64,000 nt of DNA from Trichostrongylus colubriformis (Eukaryota; Nematoda; Chromadorea; Rhabditida; Trichostrongylidae). How positions within the stretch are numbered: position 1 is the first letter of the stretch; each line of letters opens with the position of its first letter. Both the position numbers and the translations under genes were made by a program. The notes beneath the pieces are model-generated. The model made no database searches. It was not told where the DNA came from and saw nothing but the letters and a program-made list of their open reading frames with translations. Shown piece by piece: positions 50,601 through 55,629 of this stretch. Where the stretch lies: NCBI GenBank assembly GCA_963978905.1, contig OZ022258.1, positions 55,412,591-55,476,590 on the forward strand, read 5' to 3'.

Positions 50601-51951
50601 ATTCAGTCATGGAATGTTGAGTCGCGTCTCTTCCCTCCCCCTCTCCTCTCGACCCATATAGCCGTAACTGTGTAAAGAATGACTTCTTTATGATCACTAA
50701 CGAGTACAGTCTACTCTTGCTTTGGAACCAAGAGAATCATGTACACGTACTCCAAGTTACTAATGTTTATCTCTCCGCTTCTCATGTGGCATTGACATGC
50801 AGAGAGAGGGACTTAAATCACTCAAAAATGGATATACACATATTTGTTTTTGATATTTTCGATTTTAGATAGCTGTTGATTTTCGCCGCAGCCTGCGATG
50901 CGAAAGTTTTATAACAATGGCATCTCGAGCTGCGGCGAAATTCAGCGGGGTAATGAAGGGGGGAGGGGGCATCTTATAAAAAGTTGCTTATATGAGCATC
51001 GTGCAGAGATCCATGAGAACTTAATTCACACATTCAGGCGCATACTTTTGCCTGAGCATTAGTGGAAGAAGGAAGGGGTACCTTTCCCTTTCTAGGCTTA
51101 GGTAAAAAGAATGGTCATAGTGAGATGCCCCATCTCATTGCGATAGCACCTTCAGCAGCTATCAAAAATCAGAATCATCAAGATCAGTATCTACCCAGTT
51201 TTCAGCTTCATGGCTCGATGCTAATATCGGCCAACCGGCCGAACACGTTTTACGTGTGAGTGATGATAAGCTATGGTAAATAAATACCATTCAGAAGCTG
51301 AATGGTGTGTGGCGATTGGTCGAATATTCGCGCGATCGCGAGTGCGAGTCATTTGCAGCTTAATCTGTTGGAATAGCAGCAACAAGGCAAACTTCTGAAG
51401 CTTCCAACCTGCAATCTTTGAAGATCCTTCTAGGTACCAGCCCACTGCGTCTTCAGCGGGATTCCCAACGAATGCAGCAAGCGGTACGCACGGCGCAGCG
51501 AGTGCGACGCCGCGAAGCGAAAATTCGTCAATTGCCACACACCCAAGAAGCTGAGATAAGGTAAAAGGGGTCTCGGTAGGTAATAGATTAGCATATGTGC
51601 CCGGAAAGCATGGAGTGCGTACTCGAGTCCCGTGTGAGACTGAAGTTTTTGCCTATAACTCAGCATACTTGTAATAGTACATATTTGTGTTAGACATGCT
51701 CAAATCTGAGCCCCAGGTCAAATGAATATTTATCAGATTACGTGACTCTCACTTTTTACTGGGTAGAAGTCTCTTGGTAAATAAGTCTCTTGGTCTGGTG
51801 TTCCTCACCTTGCAAACAGTGCTATGAGAAATTGTAATACACTGTCCGGGATGCCGAGAAAGCTTATACGTTTGTTCACTTCGTCAAGTATCAGTCCCAG
51901 GATCAGCGCCAGCACTGGAAACACGAATGCGTGGAACTCCGTTGGCGTAGT
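32510..51951 (-). CDS. CPA1/SLC9-type Na+/H+ exchanger, SLC9C-like, about 25 exons (partial model)
   Basis: Spliced minus-strand gene for a multi-pass membrane cation/proton antiporter. Seen: exons chain in compatible phase and give about 950 codons. N-terminal membrane helices lead to MLPPLLFESSFK, then ATDPVAV, EGESLLNDG (the Asn-Asp pair typical of ion binding in CPA1 proteins), WANNVIFIFAGFCVG and AGLRGALGL. A cytoplasmic linker with FLNGANW and EVVDARIGFYG follows, then three hydrophobic segments and VIKTRQAIRMM. Known: this order after the exchanger domain fits SLC9C (sperm NHE) and plant SOS1-like proteins better than SLC9A. Inferred: membrane Na+/H+ exchange, perhaps in sperm. No Arg-rich S4 helix and no clear cyclic-nucleotide domain were found. 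The 5' end, one exon between 48,779 and 51,808, and the 3' end are missing from this model. Introns are loaded with transposons. Confidence 0.8.
32686..32790 (-). CDS. Exchanger exon: PADSIEKWGKVV
   Basis: One base, 34 codons and two bases between acceptor ATTATTCAG and donor GTAAGG. It encodes EGFMPADSIEKWGKVV and ends LWVPQLSF. The leftover GA plus A of the next exon gives Glu, so the two exons join cleanly across a 79-bp intron. Confidence 0.65.
33243..33296 (-). CDS. Exchanger exon, tentative: VYLLVDEAYRLSH
   Basis: One base plus 17 codons plus two bases, from acceptor ATATCAG to the weak donor GTCGTA. LVDEAYRLSH fits the acidic Asp-Glu-Ala segment expected after VKTRQA, and the phase fits both neighbours. 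The open frame runs on past this donor, so the end is uncertain. Confidence 0.5.
33325..33458 (-). CDS. Exchanger exon: VIKTRQAIRMM
   Basis: 44 codons plus two bases, acceptor AATTATAG and donor GTGAGA. It encodes VVDGLMRLELKENAAEID and then VVPVIKTRQAIRMM. The (V/I)-K-T-R-Q-A block is a recognisable element of SLC9C-like tails and is the best support that the 33-kb exons belong to the same gene as the 45-kb exons. Confidence 0.8.
33589..33633 (-). CDS. Exchanger exon, tentative: TGYNSIIALLTESDM
   Basis: 15 codons in phase 0, donor ATG/GTAAAC. The open frame extends further upstream (to about 33,720), so the 3' splice site is not fixed. The atypical CCTATGAG site was used because it keeps phase. 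Confidence 0.5.
33715..33812. mobile_element. Partial copy of the 150-bp MITE at 47,991
   Basis: Shares GTGAGAGTGT, CCACACACTC, ACTCTCGCCACT and GCGCTGTGAAATGG blocks with 47,991-48,140 in opposite orientation. It lies in an exchanger intron just upstream of the exon ending at 33,589. Confidence 0.55.
33960..34039 (-). CDS. Exchanger exon: SSAYKVARREAM
   Basis: Two bases plus 26 codons, acceptor CTCTTAG and donor GTACGC. The string CSSAYKVARREAMSFDK resembles the segment that follows the membrane helices in SLC9C-type proteins (a Tyr-x-Val/x-Gly-Lys-like motif). A 100-bp MITE relative sits in the next intron. Confidence 0.65.
34584..34635 (-). CDS. Exchanger exon, tentative: GEQAKALVWIELEA
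   Basis: 17 codons plus one base from acceptor GCAATCAG to the weak donor GTGGCG. The frame is phase-compatible on both sides and stays open beyond the donor. The boundaries are uncertain. Confidence 0.45.
34811..34932 (-). CDS. Exchanger exon: third extra hydrophobic segment
   Basis: Two bases plus 40 codons, acceptor ATTTTCAG and donor GTGGGA. It encodes WLRSITFALLIITTLYSLTI and ends IREHTIERQ. It lacks the Arg-every-third-residue pattern of a voltage-sensing S4 helix. Confidence 0.8.
34985..35630. mobile_element. Foldback element, about 0.65 kb, in an exchanger intron
   Basis: Arms of roughly 200 bp (about 35,000-35,205 and 35,415-35,625) are imperfect inverted copies, sharing blocks such as CTGAAGCGAGTTACGAGG and GGTATTTTACTTCCCA. 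The loop of about 200 bp contains a GC-rich stretch at 35,205-35,275. Precise ends and target duplication were not determined. Confidence 0.7.
35821..35983 (-). CDS. Exchanger exon: second extra hydrophobic segment
   Basis: 54 codons plus one base from acceptor ATATTCCAG. A Gln-rich soluble start is followed by the helix LPAIVCCLLMCAAFVFSIII. Two overlapping donors (GTGGTT or GTTAGA) are possible and both leave one base, so the join to the next exon holds either way. Confidence 0.75.
36635..36704 (-). CDS. Exchanger exon: first extra hydrophobic segment
   Basis: One base plus 23 codons, acceptor TTGAACAG and donor GTAAGT. It encodes WWIFQTGIMCLYCILMAH, a strong membrane helix, followed by NYDD. 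By position it would correspond to S1 of the voltage-sensor-like domain in SLC9C proteins (inference). Confidence 0.75.
36991..37118. repeat. Direct repeat of about 50 bp
   Basis: Two diverged copies, near 36,991-37,046 and 37,070-37,118, share CGCTACG(C/T)TGCA, TTGAGTATG and CCCTTACTTGG. They lie within an exchanger intron and have no obvious function. Confidence 0.5.
37291..37406 (-). CDS. Exchanger exon: soluble segment before second hydrophobic domain
   Basis: 38 codons plus two bases, acceptor TTCCCAG and donor GTTAGC. The leftover AA joins G of the next exon to give Lys, producing RPFEKWWIF. Phase is the main reason for this frame. Another frame is hydrophobic but breaks the chain. Confidence 0.6.
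37487..37687 (-). CDS. Exchanger exon: SWSRGALSGSTAHVII
   Basis: 67 codons in phase 0 between acceptor ATGATTCAG and donor GTGAGT. It reads VHDSWSRGALSGSTAHVI and then an acidic helix with ILEHGIDEGKITAEDIEHH. A second possible acceptor 21 bases downstream would only shorten the start of the exon. No transmembrane segment. Confidence 0.8.
37953..38195. mobile_element. MULE-type MITE copy 1, 243 bp
   Basis: Flanked by GTGGAAGCG (37,944-37,952) and GTGGAGGCG (38,196-38,204), a 9-bp duplication with one mismatch. It is internally similar, in reverse orientation, to the elements at 51,302 and 48,163 (CAAATTTTCG end, GCGGCGTCG block, CGACTCGCACTCGC block). Nine-bp duplications suggest the Mutator superfamily. 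In an exchanger intron. Confidence 0.7.
38442..38558 (-). CDS. Exchanger exon: EVVDARIGFYG
   Basis: 39 codons in phase 0, acceptor ATGTTTAG and donor GTATGC. An acidic stretch (DTSDEETTQKE) is followed by EVVDARIGFYGILLAR, a pattern seen after the linker helix in this exchanger branch. Confidence 0.85.
38713..38841 (-). CDS. Exchanger exon: FLNGANW linker
   Basis: 43 codons in phase 0 ending at ATG/GTGAGT. VREALRVMELDRS and FLNGANWSVV match the Lys/Arg-rich coil and (A/G)-(D/N)-W motif that follows the transport domain in SLC9C/SOS1-like proteins. The acceptor ATGAAG is atypical for nematodes, but phase and homology place it here. Confidence 0.8.
39438..39627. repeat. Cluster of five GC-rich hairpins
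   Basis: Hairpins at 39,438-39,465 (12-bp arms, 4-base loop), 39,476-39,502 (12-bp arms, 3-base loop), 39,508-39,526 (8 bp, 3 bases), 39,573-39,600 (12 bp, 4 bases) and 39,608-39,626 (8 bp, 3 bases). All are perfect, CpG-rich and unlike the A+T-rich surroundings. They are not followed by T tracts. Confidence 0.8.
40190..42545. repeat. Satellite of about 247-bp units, roughly ten copies
   Basis: The anchor GGCGGAGCTAGGCTTA and variants recurs at about 40,195, 40,477, 40,717, 40,970, 41,216, 41,464, 41,708, 41,957, 42,131 and 42,460. Within units, blocks such as CTTGCCCGACCTCTACAGG and TTTCGGCGCAAGCCC repeat in order. The last copies are shorter or interrupted by CA repeats. A further diverged unit lies at 43,490-43,740. 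Open frames across it merely reflect the repeat. Confidence 0.85.
42567..42800. mobile_element. hAT-like MITE, 234 bp
   Basis: Terminal inverted repeats GGGGTGGGGTGCAAGTGTTC and GGGGTGTGTTGCAAGTGTTC (two mismatches), flanked by exact 8-bp duplications ATAACAAT at 42,559-42,566 and 42,801-42,808. An 8-bp duplication is characteristic of hAT transposition. No coding capacity. Confidence 0.85.
42927..43371. repeat. Tandem repeat, three units of exactly 145 bp
   Basis: The block TTCGCCTTTCGAGGCTCCTT starts at 42,941, 43,086 and 43,231. The units are nearly identical and include GGATCCCAGCTTTGCTGC. The first unit is the most diverged at its left edge. Frames overlapping it are repeat translations. 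Confidence 0.85.
43382..43441. repeat. CA/GACA-rich microsatellite with AAACACACCAAACTTCTG end
   Basis: A CA- and GACA-rich tract closes with AAACACACCAAACTTCTG. The same closing string or a near copy occurs at about 42,274, 43,809 and 43,908, always after a CA-rich tract. Confidence 0.7.
43755..43925. repeat. Two CA-rich microsatellites with shared ends
   Basis: Two tracts of ACAGACAGACACACACACA type, at about 43,762-43,825 and 43,873-43,925. Each ends with AAACACACCAAACT(T/C)CTG. They give long chance open frames on both strands. Confidence 0.75.
44985..45086 (-). CDS. Exchanger exon: start of cytoplasmic linker
   Basis: 34 codons in phase 0 from acceptor TTTTCAG to donor GTAACT. It encodes GMTFSSVATKEGSTKRSK and a basic tail ending FLEVK. 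Immediately downstream the intron is filled by the nested mariner composite, which begins 17 bases after the donor. Confidence 0.85.
45154..45221 (-). CDS. Exchanger exon: last helix of the transport domain
   Basis: Two completing bases plus 22 codons, acceptor TTAGCTAG and donor GTGGGT. It encodes DPMTKKILLLTCSTTFVCLV, the last predicted helix before the cytoplasmic tail. The short length and 67-bp flanking introns are typical of nematode genes. Confidence 0.85.
45289..45400 (-). CDS. Exchanger exon: AGLRGALGL helix
   Basis: 37 codons plus one base, donor A/GTAAGG. It contains FTILAYAGLRGALGLILAME. The Arg of the GLRGA motif is conserved across CPA1 exchangers and essential in studied members. 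The upstream acceptor ATTATAG is weak but keeps phase. Confidence 0.9.
45457..45576 (-). CDS. Exchanger exon: lumenal loop and helix
   Basis: 40 codons in phase 0 from acceptor ATTCCAG to donor GTTAGT. It has an acidic loop (YYEIDMEDMS) and then the hydrophobic run PIPFFARIASIYIFCK. The alternative donor GTAAAG six bases earlier would put a stop codon into the next exon and was rejected. Confidence 0.85.
45638..45785 (-). CDS. Exchanger exon: WANNVIFIFAGFCVG helix
   Basis: One completing base plus 49 codons, from acceptor TCTTTAG to donor GTGAAT. It encodes EKFTPETTAMALELW and then WANNVIFIFAGFCVGM, corresponding to the family pattern of a Trp-rich amphipathic stretch followed by an Asn-containing helix. 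The intron before it carries a solo LTR inside another element. Confidence 0.95.
45815..46615. mobile_element. Terminal-inverted-repeat element, about 0.8 kb, in an exchanger intron
   Basis: The left end (ACCGCTTACAATACATTATT region, AAAAATCGACACCTGGCGAC) and right end (inverted, AAAAATCGACACCTGACGAC) form imperfect inverted repeats of 75 bp or more. The interior has no transposase and contains the solo LTR at 46,196. Exact ends and target duplication were not settled. Confidence 0.65.
46196..46388 (+). mobile_element. Solo LTR, 193 bp
   Basis: Starts TGTTGGATCC and ends GGCACAACA, i.e. TGTTG...CAACA. It is flanked by exact 5-bp duplications AAAGG (46,191-46,195 and 46,389-46,393). A TATATAAA box near 46,297 and an AATAAA near 46,345 are placed as in an LTR promoter and poly(A) signal. 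No internal retrotransposon remains, so recombination probably removed it. It sits inside another element within an exchanger intron. Confidence 0.8.
46842..46948 (-). CDS. Exchanger exon: PALGLVVFGIMLSSY helix
   Basis: 35 codons plus two bases, from acceptor CTGTTCAG to donor AG/GTGCCT. The segment SPALGLVVFGIMLSSY matches the CPA1 helix that ends in Gly...Ser-Tyr. The two leftover bases AG join A of the next exon to give Arg, producing SSYREKFTPE as expected for the family. Confidence 0.85.
47044..47193 (-). CDS. Exchanger exon: glycine-rich membrane helix
   Basis: 50 codons in phase 0 between acceptor CCATATCAG and donor GTCAGC. The helix IVGSPVIGAVGARVVAW is followed by a basic cytosolic loop ending ENKKRQ. 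An alternative acceptor further in (CTCACAG) would break the phase, so the earlier one was chosen. Confidence 0.85.
47388..47555 (-). CDS. Exchanger exon: ATDPVAV and EGESLLNDG
   Basis: 56 codons in phase 0 (acceptor TTCTTCAG, donor GTGCGT). It carries IVATDPVAVVAILE and ILIEGESLLNDGLALF. The Asn-Asp pair in LLNDG is the conserved ion-binding pair of electroneutral CPA1 antiporters, so the catalytic core looks intact. Confidence 0.95.
47991..48140. mobile_element. MITE, about 150 bp, palindromic
   Basis: Ends CAGTCCATTTTGCAGCGCTT and, inverted, CAGCCCATTTCGCAACGCTT. A TACAT-like sequence lies next to both ends. A partial copy is at 33,715-33,812. It sits in the exchanger intron between exons 47,555 and 48,486, 22 bp from the next MITE. 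Confidence 0.7.
48163..48403. mobile_element. MULE-type MITE copy 2, 241 bp
   Basis: Inverted ends share TGAGGCTACTTACGCCAGAA over about 26 bp. Flanks GTACCAGTA (48,154-48,162) and GTACCAATA (48,404-48,412) form a 9-bp duplication with one mismatch. The interior shares the GCGAGTGCGACGCCG block with the elements at 37,953 and 51,302. Confidence 0.75.
48486..48662 (-). CDS. Exchanger exon: LPPLLFESSF helix
   Basis: 59 codons in phase 0 between acceptor CATCTCAG and donor GTAAGC. It holds VMLPPLLFESSFKIN, the most recognisable CPA1 signature, and then a long hydrophobic stretch around LTVVAYYVTLFVATAIM. The next intron contains two MITEs. Confidence 0.9.
48717..48778 (-). CDS. Exchanger exon: VKELTDKYSW...PEVLLM
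   Basis: Begins with two bases after a GCGACAG acceptor and ends at ATG/GTAATA. The product ends LQPEVLLM, matching the conserved Pro-Glu segment just before the LPPLLFE helix of CPA1 exchangers. The following intron is only 54 bp. Confidence 0.75.
48997..50255 (+). mobile_element. Mariner E, 1.26 kb, near full length but broken
   Basis: Ends TTAGGTTGTGGCAAATTAA and TTAGGTTGTCGCAAAATCAA (inverted), flanked by TA. The plus strand encodes a transposase in three frames: an N-terminal helix-turn-helix region, then DPGVHYSTVARHL near 49,450-49,490, then LLQDNARPHTSQ and YSPDLSLTENHFFRALT near 49,880-50,015. The last acidic residue position reads Glu (TENHFF) where mariners have Asp. Frameshifts make it inactive. 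It is in the large exchanger intron. Confidence 0.85.
51302..51545. mobile_element. MULE-type MITE copy 3, 244 bp
   Basis: Exact 9-bp duplications AGAAGCTGA at 51,293-51,301 and 51,546-51,554. Ends share GGTGTGTGGC(G/A)ATTG. The interior (GCGAGTGCGAGTC, GAAGCTTCCAACCTGCAATC and GCGACGCCGCGAAGCG) matches copy 1 in opposite orientation. In the large exchanger intron. Confidence 0.8.
51809..51951 (-). CDS. Exchanger exon: first recognised membrane segment
   Basis: Starts after a TTTCCAG acceptor and ends at AAG/GTGAGG. It reads 47 codons plus two bases, with the hydrophobic run FPVLALILGLILDEV and then LGIPDSVLQFLIALFA. This is typical of the first exchanger helices. The upstream N-terminal exon was not found with certainty. 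The two leftover bases do not match the phase of the next recognised exon at 48,778, so at least one exon lies between them. Confidence 0.7.
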
Positions 51952-52102
51952 CTGGAAACAACCACGTTTCAGAGCAATGGTACTGCCACGTGTCTATTCA
52001 TGCTTCTGATCTCTAAAGATCCAGAGGGACCAACACATTTGGTCACAAAAGTATCGCTTCCGTGATTTACCTGAGTCTGCACACCGACTGCAGATTCCTA
52101 GT

Positions 52103-52269
52103 GTGCTTCAGAACTGTCTGTTTATATGGATCCTCGGAGCAATGGCCGCCGGATCCCCTTGCACACGACCATTTCGCAACGGTACTACCAGTGATGCATT
52201 TGGCTCTTGTGTAGCGCTTATGTATGATATCACAAACTGGACCTTTCTGCGAACACATTTATGTAGTGA
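52103..52269 (+). CDS. Candidate first exon of a secreted protein
   Basis: A plus-strand Met starts a signal-peptide-like stretch (MLQNCLFIWILGAMAAG) followed by a Cys-containing ectodomain-like segment with two N-glycosylation sequons (NGT, NWT), ending at the strong donor A/GTGAGT. No following exon was recognised and no family assigned. It lies antisense and upstream of the exchanger's first known exon, so it may be chance. Confidence 0.3.
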
Positions 52270-52319
52270 GTATCGATTGGACTCAGTCGAAGTTAAAGCT
52301 CACTTCGAAGTACAGGTGT

Positions 52320-53366
52320 AGGTGAGGCGTCGAACTGAAGGCATCCTGCCATTAGTCACATGCAGATGCTTATTGGATGCATGTCTTAGAAGTGAAAGTC
52401 TGCTTCACAGGATGCGGAGTGCGAGCTAGGGGCGCCGTATGTAATAATCTCAAAATTACCTCTTCCTACGCCTTCTTTTAGGTTCGGGACACGGTAGTCG
52501 CTTTAGGATACAGCTACGTTCATACGGGGGCACCAGCTCATAAACATGGTGTCACAGTCCGCCCGCTGTAGGTCGAGCTTTCTGCTGTGGCTACTCGCTT
52601 CTCTCGAATCAGTGCTGTAGTTGTGACTACTGCTACCTCGCCAATGTACCCCAACATTAACCATGCATAGTGTGAAAGATGCTGAACGGGTTTTGTGTAT
52701 GCGGCGGGAATTCTCAGCCTTCATTTCGGGATTCTGCACGTAAAAGCTGCTGCCCCACCAGCGAAACCGCAGGTCACGACAGCAACGATGTGCGTCGCGA
52801 CAAAGCTGGATTATCTTTCAAGTTCCAAACATACCATGTGTGCACCTGACGAGAAAATGAGCCTTACCTCGTCAGGCTCAGTGCTGATACTGATATGCGA
52901 TATATCTTCACGTGATTCATAACGTGTTCATATGGGCTAAATGACGAATTGGCATGAAAGCTCATGGGTTGACAAGCCGTCTCAAAGCAATTTATCAGTG
53001 TGGAATTATCAGGATCATGCGATATTCATGTACAACGCGATGCGTGCAAGCAAGTGGGTAGAAGGTATAACCATGGGGTCCTGGAGCGATCGCGGTGTCT
53101 TACTCAGAGCTAAGTATAGGTTGAGAGATCACCAAGAAAGGCGCATGATGGATAGTAAGAATCGATGGTCGCAAGGGTGAACATCGCAGAAGAGGTAAAG
53201 TTGTAGGGGATCATCTGGATCTCTTGCTGGAGCTGCTGCGATTTTGCATTTTCTATATCGCTGAGTTACCCAATAGAGGGTAAAAAAAGAGTTTTCTACA
53301 ACCGAAGTTCCAGCAGTGACCCTACCCAAATGGAGCACTTTTACAGTAGACCACTCAAGTTATACA
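52320..53366. other. Probable 5' region of the exchanger; unresolved
   Basis: Exon-like pieces occur on the minus strand, e.g. a block ending CCTGACGAG/GTAAGG at 52,868 and an open block after TTTACGTGCAG near 52,738. None could be phased with the exon at 51,951. Confidence 0.35.
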
Positions 53367-54036
53367 TTGGGTAGTCTGAGAAGTCTTTTCGTACTTTTAA
53401 ATACCGCTTTTTCCCTCCAACTGCCTTCCAGCAATCTCTTCTGTACATACACATGTAGTACAAGCCCACACGCATCTATAGGTATTATTGTCTTCCATCT
53501 CCCAGATAACCTTTTTCGGCAAAATAAACATATCAAAGGTCAACCTCATTTTCAATACCAAAATTTTTCTTTGAATGGCGTTAGACAGGGGAAGGAAAAG
53601 GTGATAATCCGATGGAGCGTGATCAGGGCTATAAGGTGGATGGGGCAGCAATTTTTATCCAAGCTCGAGAATTTTTTGGCGAGGCAATTTTTTGGCAAGT
53701 CTTCCCACTATTGAAAAAGTGACTCGCCAAAAATTCTCGAACTTGGATAAAAAGCTGCCCCATCCACCTTATAGCCCTGGTCTTGCTCCATCGGATTATC
53801 ACCTTTTCCTTCCCCTGTCTAACGCCATTCAAAGAGAAATTTTGGTATTGAAAATGAGGTTGACCTTTGATATGTTTATTTTGCCTAAAAAGGTTATCTG
53901 GGAGATGGAAGACAATAATACCTATAGATGCGTGTGGGCTTGTACTACATGTGTATGTACAGAAGAGATTGCTGAAAGGCAGTTGGAGGGAAAAAGCGGT
54001 ATTTAAAAATACGAAAAGACTTTTTAGACTACCCAA
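53367..54036. mobile_element. Mariner B copy 2: inverted dimer of transposase 3' ends, 670 bp
   Basis: Ends TTGGGTAGTCTGAGAAGTC and TTGGGTAGTCTAAAAAGTC (inverted); TA follows the right end, CA precedes the left. The arms of about 330 bp are inverted copies, each encoding LPHPPYSP(D/G)LAPSDYHLF, the region of the last catalytic Asp. The transposase N-terminal part is absent, so it is a non-autonomous foldback derivative. Confidence 0.85.
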
Positions 54037-54236
54037 TATTAGACCGAACTTTCAAGAAAGTAAATACATAGGCACTCAAGATACCGTGTAAAAGAGTTGG
54101 CGACTTCAAATGTCCCATTGAATGTTAATGTAAGGGAAACGAGACGGATTCTAAAATGGATTCAAATCTTGCAAAATGTCTCATCCTTTCATTTTCTTTC
54201 CTTCAAGGTTTCTGTTCGAGAATTACAGAAATAGTA

Positions 54237-55629
54237 TTGGGTTGGGGAATAAGTCCCCCCCCGCCGTTTTTTTCAACCCCGTTTTTCACATCGTTTCTAT
54301 CATCTTTTGACAAAGCTCATATATGTTTTCGATAGAGCTTTTTTCGCTCTACAAGATGCTGATACCTCTTTTTCGATTTCTTCAACTACCTGATTTTTAT
54401 GAGGTTTGGAAATGAAGTAAGCTGACAGCAAAAAATTAGCACTTGCGCACCTCATTTTTCTCGTCTGCCATTGAAACCAAAAAATGTTTGTGTACATGTT
54501 TCGATAGAGCTTTTTCAGCTCTACAGAATGATACTACTGTTTATTCAAATCGCTTACCTTTTTGCTGTTTTTAAGACTTATAAATGCAGTACTCGCGAAA
54601 GTGTGCGCTTTGGTTATCTCCTCTTCCTCGCCAACCATCGAGATTGGAGAGGATGTGCATATGTGCATTCGATAGAGCTCTTTTTGCTCTACAAGATGAT
54701 ATCACTCTTCTTTTGTATCCTCTCATATATTATTATGTAGAAATGAGTTTCCACCCTTTTTTCAACTCAAAATTACGTGATAAAAATAAATTCTTTCGGC
54801 ACAGTGTTAGGTACTATTCGATAGAGCTCTTTTCGCTCTACAGGACAGTGTTCATATGTTTTGTTTAAATTGATTTTTGCTATTTTTTAGGTCATTAAAA
54901 AGGAGTGCCAAGTTGACGAAATCGAGCCTGATCGACAAAAAAGGCTCGATTTCGTCGAATTGGCACTCCTTTTTAATGACCTAAAAAATAGCAAAAATCA
55001 ATTTTTACAAAAATGTAAACACTGTCCTATAGAGCGAAAAGAGCTCTATCGAATAGTACCTAACACTGTGCCGAAAGAATTTATTTTTATCACGTAATTT
55101 TGAGTTGAAAAAAAGGTGGAAACTCATTTCTACATGATAATATATGAGAGGATACAAAAGAAGAGTGATATCATCTTGTAGAGCAAAAAGAGCTCTATCA
55201 AATGCACATATGCACATCCTCTCCAATCTCGATGGTTGGCGAGGAAGAGGAGATAACCAAAGCGCACACTTTCGCGAGTACTGCATTTGTAAGTCTTAAA
55301 AACAGCAAAAAGGTAAGCGATTTGAATAAACAGTAGTATCATCCTGTAGAGCTGAAAAAGCTCTATCGAAACATGTACACAAACATTTTTTGGTCTCAAT
55401 GGTAGGCGAGAAAAATGAGGTGCGCAAGGGCTAATTTTTTGCCTTCAGCTTACTTCATTTCCAAACCTCATAAATATCAGGTAGTTGAAGAAATCGAAAA
55501 ACAGGTATAAGCATTTTGTAGAGCAAAAAAAGCTCTATCGAAAACATGTATGAGCTTTGTCAAAAGATGATAGAAACGATGTGAAAAACGGGGTTGAAAA
55601 AAACGGCGGGGACTTATTCCCCAACCCAA
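54237..55629. mobile_element. 1.39-kb near-perfect palindrome with eight hairpin motifs
   Basis: TA-flanked ends TTGGGTTGGGGAATAAGTCC and its complement. Arms 54,237-54,928 and about 54,940-55,629 are almost identical inverted copies, with a loop near 54,929-54,940. Each arm has four copies of GATAGAGC-(T-rich loop)-GCTCTAC: 54,331, 54,503, 54,671 and 54,820, mirrored at 55,043, 55,192, 55,360 and 55,532. Long open frames on the two strands are mirror images. Termini suggest a Tc1/mariner-type non-autonomous element. Confidence 0.85.

Noticed and set aside
54471..55399. Two similar 89-94 aa proteins on opposite strands
   Set aside because: They are the mirrored arms of the 1.39-kb palindrome, not a gene pair.
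54331..55540. CRISPR-like array of spaced short repeats
   Set aside because: The repeats are hairpin motifs mirrored about a palindrome centre, spaced 149-172 bp, in a eukaryotic transposon; spacers are not unique between arms.
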